Shown here: positions 55,229 to 64,000 of the stretch, piece by piece
Position numbering within the stretch: the first letter of the stretch is position 1
Layout: each line of letters begins with the position of its first letter
Assembly (NCBI RefSeq): GCF_030068605.1
Contig: NZ_JASJOU010000001.1
Location: 434,001-498,000, forward strand
DNA: 64,000 bases
From: Xanthocytophaga agilis
GTDB taxonomy: Bacteria > Bacteroidota > Bacteroidia > Cytophagales > 172606-1
Direction of reading: 5' to 3'
Made by a program: the position numbers and the translations under genes
Notes under the pieces: model-generated
The model's input: only the letters and a program-made list of their open reading frames with translations
The model's database searches: none
What the model was told of the DNA's origin: nothing

Positions 55229-56677
55229 TTAATTACCATTTGATGAAAGCGAAGATTGTTTAATCAAATCCTGAGTAAATTGTAGTTCCCTGTCAGTATG
55301 ATTAAGTATATCCTGAATAGAGGGTTCAATCGTATGATCTGGAATCACACCATGATCAGGATATGGATATCCTGAAACAGCCATATAATAAGCTAACATG
55401 GGAATCCCTACAATAAACTTACTGTGAGGTAATTTAACAATAATGAAGGTGCCACTGTTGTTTCCATAATAGCCTCCGCCTACTTCTTGTCCAATAAATG
55501 TAGCTCTCTGATGAGAGTGGGCTATTGTAGCAAACTCTGACGTTACCGAAAAGCTCCATCCATTCGTAAGGATATATAATTTACCCAAATAGGCATTTTG
55601 CTGGGGCTTCTGAACCTTCAGGTTTTTGTGATGTGTCCATAAATGTGGTCCATTTTTAGGTTTTTTGATTAGCATTTTTAGAATGCCGTAAAACTTAGGC
55701 ATATCTGCATATTGTGCAAAGCTATATGAATGGGTTGGGGTCATTTCCAGACGGTCATAGTAAGGAAATTTTTCATCTGTCAGATAAGAATACAGTTGAG
55801 CTCCCCATCGGTCCAGGCCTCCTTCATTATCCCGCAAGTCAAGAATCAAATGTTGAATATTACGGGTTTTGAGTTGAGCAAAAGATTCCTTTAGAAATTG
55901 TTCATAATCATCTCCTTTTTGAGCTGGATAGAATACCTTGATACGTATAAGAGCCGTTTGATTGTCCAGAAATTTCAGCTGAAAGGTAGGTTCTTCTGGT
56001 TTGGGATGCTGTTTCTCAAATGCTTCAATCTGAGATACTGTTACTGCTGGAACTTCAAGAGATGAAGTAGTACTATCTGTTTTACGGCAAGTAATCTGAA
56101 AGGATGGGGACGAACCTATAAGGTTAGCATAATAAGCTGAAAAGCCTTGGTTTAATTCCAGATATCGGGTAGACCGATTGTTTCCATCTACGAAAATTTT
56201 TGTGAGTAATGAAGAAACAACTTCTGAAACAGGTTTGCCATTGATTGCAATAATTTCTGTTCCTTTAGCGACTGGAAGATTGCCTGCATAACTTTCCAGT
56301 ACATATACCTTCTGCTGAGTAAAATAAAGCTGCCAAGGGAACAATTGATCTGTCGCGTAAAAATAACGAGTCGTCCACTTGCCATCCGGATGAAATTTTG
56401 TGTGACCACATTTGATCTGCGCAATAGCTGGAGTAAGAGTTTGATAGAATTCCTGATCAGTCATCTCTCGTTTAAAAGAATGTGACAGACTATCAAACAT
56501 CTTTGTAAATGTTGTTGTATCTGTATAACGATACAAACCAGGATGTGCTTCTTTTAATGCTCTCTGGAAGACATCAAAATCTTCCTGCATCTGAGTGGGA
56601 GTTAGCTTTACCGTCTGAGCAAAGCTGGACAGGCATATGATTAGACCTATCCAGAAACAAAGGACCTTTTTTTGCAT
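55229..56677 (-). CDS. Exported S41-family (C-terminal processing-type) peptidase
   Basis: A 482-residue exported protease. A Sec signal (LCFWIGLIICLSSFAQ) leads to a helical N-terminal domain (about 25-110), a PDZ-like part (about 115-215, VAKGTEIIAINGKPVSEVVS), and the S41 core with the strand LILDLRDNEGGLDRWGAQL and catalytic Ser in NGWSFSVTSEFATIA. The lysine partner, four residues later in typical CTPs, is not clear, so it may use the tricorn-like triad arrangement. It lies 77 bases downstream of the AraC-type gene on the same strand, with its own promoter. Confidence 0.85.
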   Translation of the reverse strand: MQKKVLCFWIGLIICLSSFAQTVKLTPTQMQEDFDVFQRALKEAHPGLYRYTDTTTFTKMFDSLSHSFKREMTDQEFYQTLTPAIAQIKCGHTKFHPDGKWTTRYFYATDQLFPWQLYFTQQKVYVLESYAGNLPVAKGTEIIAINGKPVSEVVSSLLTKIFVDGNNRSTRYLELNQGFSAYYANLIGSSPSFQITCRKTDSTTSSLEVPAVTVSQIEAFEKQHPKPEEPTFQLKFLDNQTALIRIKVFYPAQKGDDYEQFLKESFAQLKTRNIQHLILDLRDNEGGLDRWGAQLYSYLTDEKFPYYDRLEMTPTHSYSFAQYADMPKFYGILKMLIKKPKNGPHLWTHHKNLKVQKPQQNAYLGKLYILTNGWSFSVTSEFATIAHSHQRATFIGQEVGGGYYGNNSGTFIIVKLPHSKFIVGIPMLAYYMAVSGYPYPDHGVIPDHTIEPSIQDILNHTDRELQFTQDLIKQSSLSSNGN

Positions 56678-56709
56678 AGTTGTAAATAAGATTGTAGTAA
56701 AATGTGGTG

Positions 56710-56717
56710 CAAAAGTA
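56710..56717 (-). promoter_or_regulatory. TAnnTTTG promoter of the S41 peptidase gene
   Basis: Reading leftward, TACTTTTG is an exact -7 element, 32 bases upstream of the ATG at 56677. It indicates separate transcription from the upstream regulator gene. Confidence 0.5.
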
Positions 56718-56754
56718 TATCCCCACTTAGTATTGATCGTCTGATCCGATAAAT

Positions 56755-57942
56755 TCAGACAACTTCTTTGTATGATTTGATGTATTCAGACGGAGTTTGT
56801 CCGGTTATTTTTTTGAAAACAGCATTGAATGTGGCTTTGGAGTTAAATCCTGCTTCTCCTGAAATAGCTAATGTCGTCAAGTGTTTATACTTGGGATCAA
56901 CAAGCATACGCTGTGCTTCTTTTACACGATATTCGTTTACAAAATCATAAAAGTTCTTTTCCAGGCGCTCATTGATAAGTTGAGACAATTGATGCCTGGA
57001 AATACCTGTTCGTTCCGCTAAATCCTGAATGGTGAGTTCTTGCCGCAGGTACAGTTTCTCGTTTTCCATCAAATGAGTTAACTGCTTAAGATAGGTATCC
57101 ACTACATCATTAGTCAATGTCGATTTCTGGTATTTGTTTTTAGGTATTTCTTCTTCTGCTACAACAGAAATAGACACATCTTTTTTGGGTTCAGGCACAT
57201 GGGTGACTGGCAATTCAAACTGGTTAAAAATGCGAGGCTGTGAGAGTGCTTTATAGCCAATCCAGTAAATTAAGGCTACAACACCAAGATAATGATAGCG
57301 ATAGAGCTGGGTTAGCCAACCAATATTCCATTTTTTTGCATAAAAAATAATAACAGAGATAAGCATTACTGTTAAGACAAAAAGCAGAAGCTGACGAAGC
57401 CAGCGGAGGCGGATTTGAGTAATATCAGAGAATGAATTCAGAATACCCTGCTGGTATTTCTTTACTATAAATAAAGACAACGTTACATAAAACAGATGCA
57501 GGAAGTTGGTTAGTTGATTCAAAAAACCAAAATCGTCCTGTAGAGCTGCCTCAAAGTTATTCAGATAGGCACTTTTTTCTGCTGCCGATTTTGCATAATA
57601 AGGCAAGAGATAAAAGAAATAAACGATAAAGGGAACCAGATGAATACAGTCTGCTCTTTTCCAGATTGGTTTCTCTGAAGTTATTTTTCGGGTAAACAAG
57701 AAGAGTAATGGACCAAACAAAGAGGGTAGTAGCCAGGATATCTTACTCAGATGAGGAAAGCGAAGAAAAAATTCCCGATTGTCAAAGCCGACTAATAACG
57801 TTTGAATGGAAATTAGAAAAATTAATAACCCTAATAAACGACTTGCCAAAGGATTAACTCTTCGGGTTACCAGCAAAAAGGCTAACAGAAATCCTTGAGC
57901 AGCACCGGCAACAAGTAGTAACTGCAAGATTGTAAAAGGCAT
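56755..57942 (-). CDS. AraC-family regulator with seven-helix membrane domain
   Basis: A 395-residue regulator. Residues 1-240 contain about seven membrane helices (LQLLLVAGAAQGFLLAFLL; LLGLLIFLISIQTLLVG ...), and residues 290-390 form an AraC-type double helix-turn-helix (LTIQDLAERTGISRHQLSQL; FNSKATFNAVFKKITGQTPSEYIKSY). This type is common in Bacteroidota and acts as a membrane-bound one-component sensor. The signal it senses is unknown; the adjacent protease gene is the obvious candidate target. Confidence 0.92.
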   Translation of the reverse strand: MPFTILQLLLVAGAAQGFLLAFLLVTRRVNPLASRLLGLLIFLISIQTLLVGFDNREFFLRFPHLSKISWLLPSLFGPLLFLFTRKITSEKPIWKRADCIHLVPFIVYFFYLLPYYAKSAAEKSAYLNNFEAALQDDFGFLNQLTNFLHLFYVTLSLFIVKKYQQGILNSFSDITQIRLRWLRQLLLFVLTVMLISVIIFYAKKWNIGWLTQLYRYHYLGVVALIYWIGYKALSQPRIFNQFELPVTHVPEPKKDVSISVVAEEEIPKNKYQKSTLTNDVVDTYLKQLTHLMENEKLYLRQELTIQDLAERTGISRHQLSQLINERLEKNFYDFVNEYRVKEAQRMLVDPKYKHLTTLAISGEAGFNSKATFNAVFKKITGQTPSEYIKSYKEVV

Positions 57943-58119
57943 GCATACTATAGTTTTGTAGTGTAAAGGTAAAGAAAACTCTTTACTAAAAAAGAATAGC
58001 TGTTCCAGCTTGATTCAGCTAAAACAGCTATGTAATTAATCTGCTAAGAATGACCTATGTGAAAATCAATGAAATACTATGTGATTTATGAGATGATCCG
58101 CCTATACAAAATATATCAA

Positions 58120-59661
58120 TTACTCTTGTCGGGTAGTCAGATTGGCATCGTAGGTTATTTTATTAAGATAAAATACTCTGCGTTTGCTGGAGCCTACCGT
58201 TCTTGCACCCTGGATCTCCTGTGTGCCCCAACTGATAAAGTATTTGTTATACCAGAAATCAATATTCACATCATCAGAGTCAATCACTTTATCTTCTTCA
58301 AAATTAGTCGCGATCTTAAATTTCTCTTTTTCTTTTAATACATCATTACCACGAATCACTTTGGTATGGATTTCTCCTTCTTCCGGATAGGTGAGAATAA
58401 TTTTGTCCTGGTCAAAGGCAACTTCAACCATTTCCCGCAGATTATAATTAACTATATTCTGGATTTCAAAAGAGTTGTCCCAAAGTAGATTGCCTGATTT
58501 GTCAAAACCACATATCACAGCATGAGTATAGTGATACCCTTCAAATACACGGTCTCCATAACTTCTTCCTAAGTTTCCTATTGGAGCATAGGCATAGCCA
58601 TACGAAGTACCTGAACGATACTGCGGGTAAAATGCTTCTGCAACAAGTATATACTGATCTGAAGTTTCGATAATATCATGCATTAGCAATTTATAATGCA
58701 ATAACATTTCTTTTCCTTTCTGGCGTTTCTTTAAAATCCTTTCTTTGATTTTTTCCTGTCGGCGCGGCTTCATGAAATTAAAGAAGTTCTTAAAGTCATT
58801 AAATTGAAAGTATTTGATGTATTCCTGGTTATTCCCATTGAGTTTAGCCATGAATAACCCCTGAGAGTAAGGAAGGTTTTTATAGGCATAGTGTCCCATA
58901 ATTAGCTTTTCCTGTTCGTTGAGGGATGTAATACGTCCTGTAATAAGACCTTTCTCTTTAGGACTTTCCAATGTCACATTCTGTACTACTTTACCTGAAT
59001 AATCAAACGAGCGAACAGATAACTTACCATGATTACGTTCCTGCGTATAGATGAGTACATTACTGATACGTTGGTATGGATCAATCTGAATATGATTAAG
59101 CTCTGTACGGGGTTCATATAAAGCCGGTAATACACGCGTTCGTTTATCAAAGAAGTTGAATGTTAGCACAACAGGGCGATAATTCACTATTCCACCAATA
59201 AAAGCTGTATTACTTAATACCTTGAACTCTGTCATATAAATATAAGTCAGGGTATTACCATCCATCCATTCATGATCACCCGTTATCAGATCCAGTCGAA
59301 ATATTTTAAACTTCTTCGAGTCTGGCTGAGCTAGTAAGACATAATAATAACTGGAATCCAGATAGGTGTTGACAGGTTCGAACAGGTGATCTACTTTGTA
59401 TTGATTAGCCCATATCTGATGCAGTGTAGTATCATAACGAGTAATATTCCATACATTCCCATCTCTTCCCGACGGAAAGCGTGGTTGAGTAGATACAAGT
59501 AGTCCTTGTTTTTCTAAAGGTGTTACATCATAAATCAGATCTTCGTAATCGTCTTCTTTTAAGGGTAATTCTAATCGTAAGACCTGATTGAGCTGTGCTC
59601 TGGTAAGTATTGGATTAATCCAGGCTAGTAAAACAGCAAGGATAAGTATGCGTTTTTTCAT
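58120..59661 (-). CDS. Exported protein of unknown function
   Basis: A 513-residue secreted or envelope protein with a Sec signal (MKKRILILAVLLAWINPILT, cleavage near RAQ). The mature part is rich in beta strands and aromatic residues with repeated turn motifs (LSVRSFDYSGKVVQ; VICGFDKSGNLLWDN) that suggest a beta-propeller. There is no lipobox or membrane helix. It stands alone; related proteins are found across Bacteroidota with no assigned role. Confidence 0.7.
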   Translation of the reverse strand: MKKRILILAVLLAWINPILTRAQLNQVLRLELPLKEDDYEDLIYDVTPLEKQGLLVSTQPRFPSGRDGNVWNITRYDTTLHQIWANQYKVDHLFEPVNTYLDSSYYYVLLAQPDSKKFKIFRLDLITGDHEWMDGNTLTYIYMTEFKVLSNTAFIGGIVNYRPVVLTFNFFDKRTRVLPALYEPRTELNHIQIDPYQRISNVLIYTQERNHGKLSVRSFDYSGKVVQNVTLESPKEKGLITGRITSLNEQEKLIMGHYAYKNLPYSQGLFMAKLNGNNQEYIKYFQFNDFKNFFNFMKPRRQEKIKERILKKRQKGKEMLLHYKLLMHDIIETSDQYILVAEAFYPQYRSGTSYGYAYAPIGNLGRSYGDRVFEGYHYTHAVICGFDKSGNLLWDNSFEIQNIVNYNLREMVEVAFDQDKIILTYPEEGEIHTKVIRGNDVLKEKEKFKIATNFEEDKVIDSDDVNIDFWYNKYFISWGTQEIQGARTVGSSKRRVFYLNKITYDANLTTRQE

Positions 59662-59853
59662 CGGGAGTCTGGTGTATATGATTATAGATCATGTAAGCTG
59701 GTACTGTAAATGGATTTCTCCAGTGTTTTTATTACACTTAGTTAAGATACAAATAAGTTGTAAATTCCATATAAAAAATGGAAATATTTTACTGGAAAAA
59801 CAGATGACCCCCGATGCAAAACTCTTTTATTGAAGCATTTATATAGTGTTAAT

Positions 59854-61170
59854 TCAGATAGGTTGCCATAGCCATGCCGGACTGCTGGTGCGAACTACTG
59901 CCTTCAGTTGATTCAGCATGGAATACAATCCATAATACGTCCGGTTAATATATAAAGAATCTTTTGAACCACGTGCTACTTTTGATTCTCTTAATTCTTT
60001 TAGATTGGAAAGATATTCTGCATAATCATAAATAGACTGGAAATAAGCATCATCTCCAAAGTCAAACTCTTGGGTATGAAAAGGTTTGCCCAACAAGCCA
60101 ATCATAGTAATAAATAAATCACTATAAAATTTTCGTTCCTGAGGCGTGTCTTGTTCGTGTAAAAATTCCAGATTAACAAAAACTTTATCACAGATAGCCG
60201 GGTCTTTCAGATTATCAGGATTGATCAGCGTGAAATAATTGCGGTAATAGTTTTCCGGAATCTCTTTGACACAACCAAAGTCGATAACACCCATCGTTCC
60301 ATCCGGACGCATCAGAAAGTTTCCCGGATGGGGATCTGCATGTACTTTCCGTAGTATATGGACCTGAAAGTCATAGAAATCCCATAAGGCCTGACCTATT
60401 TTATTACGTACTTCCTGAGAAGGATTGGTTTTAAGAAAGTCGTCCAGGTGGAAACCTTCCAGCCAGTCCATAGTAAGTACCCTTTCGCTGGAAAATTCAG
60501 GATAGTAGGTCGGAAATACCAGACCGTTAATGTGGCCACAGGCTGTTGATATTTCTTGAGAACGTTGAAGTTCAAGTTGATAGTCTGTCTCTTCCAGAAG
60601 TTTCGTCTCAACTTCGTCCATATACTTATCTACATCTTTTTCATTCAGATTCATCAAACGGACAGCAAAGGGCTTAACCATTTTCAGATCTGACTTAACG
60701 CTTTGAGCTACCCCCGGATACTGGATCTTCACGGCCAGCTTTTTGCCATTTTTTGTAGCCTGATGTACCTGACCAATAGATGCTGCATTGGATGCGTCCA
60801 TCGCAAACGTATCAAACAATGCTTGAGGCGCTTTGCCGAAGTAGCGGGTAAAGGTTTTGATTACTAATGGACCAGATAGAGGAGGTGCACTGTATTGTGC
60901 CATTTGAAATCGTTCAGAGTAGGCTTTCGGTAACAGATTGCGGTCCATACTCATCATCTGTGCTACTTTTAGTGCGCTGCCTTTTAATTCACTTAGAGTT
61001 TCATAAATATCAGCTGCATTGCTTTCATGGAGCTCATCACGGGATAGGTCCGGATTGATGGCTTTCTTTGCATAGTGCTTAATGTAGTTTCCTCCAACTT
61101 TAATACCTGTGGTAACAAACCGGGTTGCTCTTTCAACTTTGGTTGCTGGAATATTATTCTGCGATTTCAT
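59854..61170 (-). CDS. UbiB/AarF-type atypical kinase
   Basis: A 438-residue ABC1/AarF kinase-like protein. It has the family's KGxxQ-like motif as LKGSALKVAQMMSMD, the lysine in LAVKIQYPGVAQSV, and the metal-binding DPHPGNFL and IDFGCVKEI motifs. Unlike many homologues it has no evident C-terminal membrane helix. In quinone-lacking contexts such proteins are linked to lipid metabolism; the role here is unknown. It starts 51 bases after the TetR-type gene on the same strand, suggesting a regulator-target pair. Confidence 0.9.
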   Translation of the reverse strand: MKSQNNIPATKVERATRFVTTGIKVGGNYIKHYAKKAINPDLSRDELHESNAADIYETLSELKGSALKVAQMMSMDRNLLPKAYSERFQMAQYSAPPLSGPLVIKTFTRYFGKAPQALFDTFAMDASNAASIGQVHQATKNGKKLAVKIQYPGVAQSVKSDLKMVKPFAVRLMNLNEKDVDKYMDEVETKLLEETDYQLELQRSQEISTACGHINGLVFPTYYPEFSSERVLTMDWLEGFHLDDFLKTNPSQEVRNKIGQALWDFYDFQVHILRKVHADPHPGNFLMRPDGTMGVIDFGCVKEIPENYYRNYFTLINPDNLKDPAICDKVFVNLEFLHEQDTPQERKFYSDLFITMIGLLGKPFHTQEFDFGDDAYFQSIYDYAEYLSNLKELRESKVARGSKDSLYINRTYYGLYSMLNQLKAVVRTSSPAWLWQPI

Positions 61171-61221
61171 AGTGTAGGTTTGATTAATGACAAATGCCTG
61201 TTTTTACTACGTAGTCCGATC

Positions 61222-61866
61222 TTATAGTCCGTATCCTGCTCGCTGAGTCTGATAAAGGAATTTGCCAAAGTCAAACAATGTATCCAGTGCTGACTTACCA
61301 ATAAAGTCAAACGATGTATTTACTGCTTTTTCTATAGCGGCATCTGTCAATTCATAACCAGCACTATTGTCTTTTACCCAAAAACGTAGTACAAATAAGG
61401 CTTGAACCCAGAATCCATCAGCATATCTTTCAGTCACAAATGGTCTGTTTACAACCTCTCCTGTATTACGACCTTCAGTAATTAGTTCATTTGCATATTC
61501 GGTAAATGCTCTCTTGAAAGGACTTAGCAGGGCTGTTTCCTGGTGTAGATGTCTGGTCCCTGCAGCAAACAGTACAAAACTCCGATGATTTTTCAATACC
61601 TCCACCCAGGTATAATAAAAGGAAAGAAGTTTTTCACGGACAGAATATCGTTCATACACTTCCTGGGAAATAGTTTGTTGTTTGGCTTCCTGAAAAAACT
61701 GGAGCCAGATATCTGCCTCTACTGCCTGTAGCGAATTGTAGATGGCATAAAAATCTTTTTCATCAATTCCGGCTAGTTTAGCTAAAAGATAGGGAGAAGG
61801 AGGGACCTTGCCATTTTCAAGAAGGTACTCGATATAGGTTTTTTGAATAAGTTCTTGGTTGTTCAT
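61222..61866 (-). CDS. TetR-family-like regulator
   Basis: A 214-residue helical protein whose N-terminal 60 residues have the TetR helix-turn-helix layout (IQKTYIEYLLENGKVPPSPY LLAKLAGIDEKDFYAIYNS), followed by a helical ligand-binding half. The HTH is more divergent than usual. It precedes the AarF-type kinase gene, and this pairing is recurrent in Bacteroidota. It probably represses its own operon. Confidence 0.75.
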   Translation of the reverse strand: MNNQELIQKTYIEYLLENGKVPPSPYLLAKLAGIDEKDFYAIYNSLQAVEADIWLQFFQEAKQQTISQEVYERYSVREKLLSFYYTWVEVLKNHRSFVLFAAGTRHLHQETALLSPFKRAFTEYANELITEGRNTGEVVNRPFVTERYADGFWVQALFVLRFWVKDNSAGYELTDAAIEKAVNTSFDFIGKSALDTLFDFGKFLYQTQRAGYGL

Positions 61867-62382
61867 AGAAGTAATGAGTCAGGTTTACAAAATAACCCAA
61901 AAGTCAGGTAAATGGTTTTGATTTAGGATGATAAATAGTTGAGTAACTATAGGTCACTCATCCTATCTGGTAGACGTATGGGTGTTGGATTTATTTTATT
62001 TCAACAACCTTCTTATTTGTTTGATATCTGACATTTCTACCTGTCTGTGTATTTTATTGCGATACATATTATTTTGTGTATAACTATGTTCATACAGACG
62101 TGTTGAACTGGTTTCAGTACATGATAAGTTCTGCGGTGAAGTCACCGCAGCGGAGATGTAGAAGTGTGGATCATGGTTGATTGAGTCAAAACAATTTTTG
62201 CCCAGAGTTTACCGCAAAATTGCTGATGAGTTGAATTCACCGCAAAAAAGTTTTTGCATAGAATTAACCACAAAATTGGTGTTTAAACGGAATTCACCAC
62301 AAAAAATTTCATGCGCATAGTTCTGGTCAAAACAAAGATCCATAAAACTATGCGCATGTAGGGCTATGTTATGCTATACATG
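61867..62382. other. Intergenic region with hairpins and short tandem repeats
   Basis: No gene is visible in these 516 bases. It holds a perfect 9-bp hairpin CTGCGGTGA/TCACCGCAG (62131-62150), four direct repeats (62205-62306) and a 13-bp inverted repeat (62310-62322 and 62346-62358). The last could end transcription of the LytTR gene. See the separate repeat entry. Confidence 0.5.
62205..62306. repeat. Four ~28-bp spaced direct repeats
   Basis: Four copies of a 12-16-base unit GAATTCACCGCAAAA and variants (GAGTTTACCGCAAAA, GAATTAACCACAAAA, GAATTCACCACAAAA) start at 62205, 62233, 62261 and 62290, spaced 28-29 bases. The same ACCGCA word is in the hairpin at 62131. Regular spacing suggests a regulator-binding array, a degenerating small repeat, or a spacer-like element; copies are too few and too divergent to be CRISPR. 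Confidence 0.6.
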
Positions 62383-63180
62383 TTATTTTCCCATCCATTT
62401 CTTAAAATCCTGTACTTTTTCGCGGCTTACCAATATTTCTTTGTCAAGAATAGGTTTTAATACCAGTGATAACCTGTTACCGAAATAGGGTTGAATCTGG
62501 TCAACAGACTTATGGGTAACAAGCATTGCCCGATTAATTCGGAAGAAATGGGCTGGATCGAGTGACTGGGATATTTCATCAAGTGTATAATCTACCAGAA
62601 ACTTCTGATTGGTGTGGGTTACAAAAAAGCTGTATCGTTCATCTGTAAAGAAATAGGCGATCTCGTTGGTTTCAATAGACAGATACCGTTGCCCTTGCCG
62701 TACCAGAAAACGTTTGCGGTAATCTTTAGCAGATTGCAGCTGTAGTTCGCGTAATAGTTTATCTACATTTAAAGTAACATTGGTTTCAGTACCTGCCTGA
62801 GTCATTGATGTTTTCAGATCCTGAAATTTTTTGAGGCTGCGCTGCAAATCTTCTTTCTGAATCGGTTTGAGCAGATAATCAATGCTATTTACCTTAAAAG
62901 CTTGTAAGGCATATTCATCATAGGACGTAGTAAAGATGACCGTACTATATACTTCTACCTGATCAAAGATTTCAAAACTTTGCCCGTCTGCCAGTTCAAT
63001 ATCCATAAATATCAGATCTGGCTTGGATGGATGGGTACTGTCATATTCTCCAAGCCAGGCAACCGTATCTTCAATGCTGTTGGTGACGCCAACAATGGTT
63101 AAAGAAGGATCAACCTCTGTCAGTAACTTTTGTAATTTGCGGACGGCTAGTTCTTCGTCCTCTACGATTAAGATATTCAT
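62383..63180 (-). CDS. LytTR-family response regulator
   Basis: A 265-residue LytR/AlgR-type response regulator. The receiver domain (1-125) has the acidic pocket VEDEELAVRKL, phosphoacceptor Asp60 in DLIFMDIELADGQ, and the lysine at YLLKPIQKEDL. The LytTR DNA-binding domain (about 155-265) includes YFFTDERYSFFVTHTNQ and FFRINRAMLVTHKSVDQIQ. It is three bases after the histidine kinase gene on the same strand, so they form one two-component operon. Confidence 0.95.
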   Translation of the reverse strand: MNILIVEDEELAVRKLQKLLTEVDPSLTIVGVTNSIEDTVAWLGEYDSTHPSKPDLIFMDIELADGQSFEIFDQVEVYSTVIFTTSYDEYALQAFKVNSIDYLLKPIQKEDLQRSLKKFQDLKTSMTQAGTETNVTLNVDKLLRELQLQSAKDYRKRFLVRQGQRYLSIETNEIAYFFTDERYSFFVTHTNQKFLVDYTLDEISQSLDPAHFFRINRAMLVTHKSVDQIQPYFGNRLSLVLKPILDKEILVSREKVQDFKKWMGK

Positions 63181-63183
63181 AAT

Positions 63184-63999
63184 TTATGGGAGAAAAAGCG
63201 GTAAAACAACAGTAAAGTAATGATCGTCACAAAGGATGGCAGGCTCGGTTATACCCGGTTTTCCTGCTCCTGCTTTGTTTCGGTTTAGCAATCGGTATTT
63301 GGCTGTAATATTGGTTAAGCCAACACCATTGGACGTATCCCTGTTTGAATCCGGTAAATGGATGGTTGCGCCGATTTTGCGCTGAAGGTTATTGCGTATC
63401 AACAGATTTGTTGCAGCTTGATCCTGCTGAATAAATAGTTCCAGCAGAAGAGGCTTTCTGTTTGAAATTACATTGTGCTTAACAGCATTTTCAACCAGCA
63501 TTTGTAATGCCAGAGGAGGTAACCGATAGGTCATATATTCTCTATCTATCTCAATTTGCAGCTCAATACCAGCACGGTAACGGGTTTTAAGCAAATGGAA
63601 GTAGGATTCAATAAAATCCAGCTCAGTTGCTAGAGTTGTGAGTTCACCATTGCCTTCCTGGCCATTGTTTGTTTGCAGAAGATAGCGATATACTTTGGCC
63701 ATTTCGTCTACAAAATGTTCCGCTTGTTGGGGTTCATCAGCGATCAATGATGACAGTGAATTGAGACTGTTAAATAGAAAATGGGGATTTACCTGATGCT
63801 TTAAGCTTTCATACTGACTTTGAAGAGTTACTTTTTCCAGCTCTTCACGTTCTAACGCATTTTCTCTCCACTTACGAAGCGAATAGACTGTTTCATCAAT
63901 ACCTACAGACAATATATTGAACCCCACATTATAGAGTAGAATCCGTGTGGTTAATCCTGGGGTATGTTGAAATCCAAACAGGTGAAAATAACTATAGAT
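63184..63999 (-). CDS. LytS-type sensor histidine kinase, C-terminal part
   Basis: A sensor kinase of the LytS/YehU type, truncated by the window edge: the frame stays open to 63999, upstream of the GTG at 63927, so that GTG is not the true start. The visible 272 residues begin with a last membrane segment (HTPGLTTRILLYNVGFNIL), then the H-box HQVNPHFLFNSLNSLSSLI, the N-box ALQMLVENAVKHNV, and the G-box NGVGLTNITAKYRLL. It pairs with the LytTR regulator three bases downstream. The sensed signal is unknown. Confidence 0.93.
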   Translation of the reverse strand: MYSYFHLFGFQHTPGLTTRILLYNVGFNILSVGIDETVYSLRKWRENALEREELEKVTLQSQYESLKHQVNPHFLFNSLNSLSSLIADEPQQAEHFVDEMAKVYRYLLQTNNGQEGNGELTTLATELDFIESYFHLLKTRYRAGIELQIEIDREYMTYRLPPLALQMLVENAVKHNVISNRKPLLLELFIQQDQAATNLLIRNNLQRKIGATIHLPDSNRDTSNGVGLTNITAKYRLLNRNKAGAGKPGITEPAILCDDHYFTVVLPLFLP

Positions 64000-64000
64000 A

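Noticed and set aside
62205-62306. Short regularly spaced repeats as a CRISPR array
   Set aside because: Units are 12-16 bases, diverge between copies, only four in number, and the intervals are about 13 bases, not 26-40. No cas genes are near.

Overview
The window reads as a chromosomal segment of a Bacteroidota bacterium, most likely of the order Cytophagales. The reasons are its AT-rich composition, promoters of the TAnnTTTG type (clear copies before pyrR, dcd, waaA, the S41 protease gene and the phage-type recombination genes), scarce Shine-Dalgarno sequences, and a gene set typical of the group: an OmpA/TPR/beta-propeller lipoprotein of the PorE type, a CarboxypepD-reg TonB receptor, an AraC regulator with a seven-helix membrane half, LytS/LytTR pairs, FKBP lipoproteins and a membrane pyrophosphatase. 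I saw no rRNA, tRNA, insertion sequence or CRISPR array.

Layout. 1-9.2 kb holds housekeeping and small metabolic genes (PLP enzyme, CsaA-like protein, K+-dependent membrane pyrophosphatase, RCC1-propeller lipoprotein, OsmC protein) and a gene-poor 1.1 kb gap. 9.2-19.2 kb is one long leftward block: a tubulin-like GTPase, two GT-C glycosyltransferases around a small membrane protein, a 1153-residue protein with an actin/Hsp70-type ATPase core, and an acyltransferase. Tubulin-like and actin-like genes at the two ends of one gene string suggest an uncharacterised cytomotive or membrane-remodelling system. 19.7-24.7 kb carries serine synthesis (a SerB-SerA fusion, a DMT exporter, a SerC-like aminotransferase) and a SPOR-domain membrane protein. 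25-32 kb has a phosphoesterase, a lipid kinase, a thioesterase and the four-gene Anbu cassette (ATP-grasp, alpha-E, Anbu protease, transglutaminase-like). 32.8-48.7 kb is mostly housekeeping and envelope: PorE-like protein, ArfB, WaaA, RsgA, glycosyl- and acyltransferases, a TonB receptor, dCTP deaminase, two FKBP isomerases, PyrB and PyrR.

48.9-55.1 kb is the clearest accessory island. A CI/LexA-like regulator with an intact Ser-Lys dyad is transcribed away from a Cas4/RecB-like Fe-S nuclease, a Sak4-like RecA-fold ATPase, a protein with an SSB-like DEDLPF tail, and five small orphan genes, one resembling a common phage family. There are no phage structural genes, integrase or CRISPR genes, so I read it as a free-standing, repressor-controlled, phage-type recombination module.

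55.2-64 kb returns to a protease, an AraC-type sensor, an unknown secreted protein, a UbiB/AarF kinase with its TetR-type regulator, a small repeat-rich intergenic region, and a LytTR response regulator with its histidine kinase, which runs off the window.
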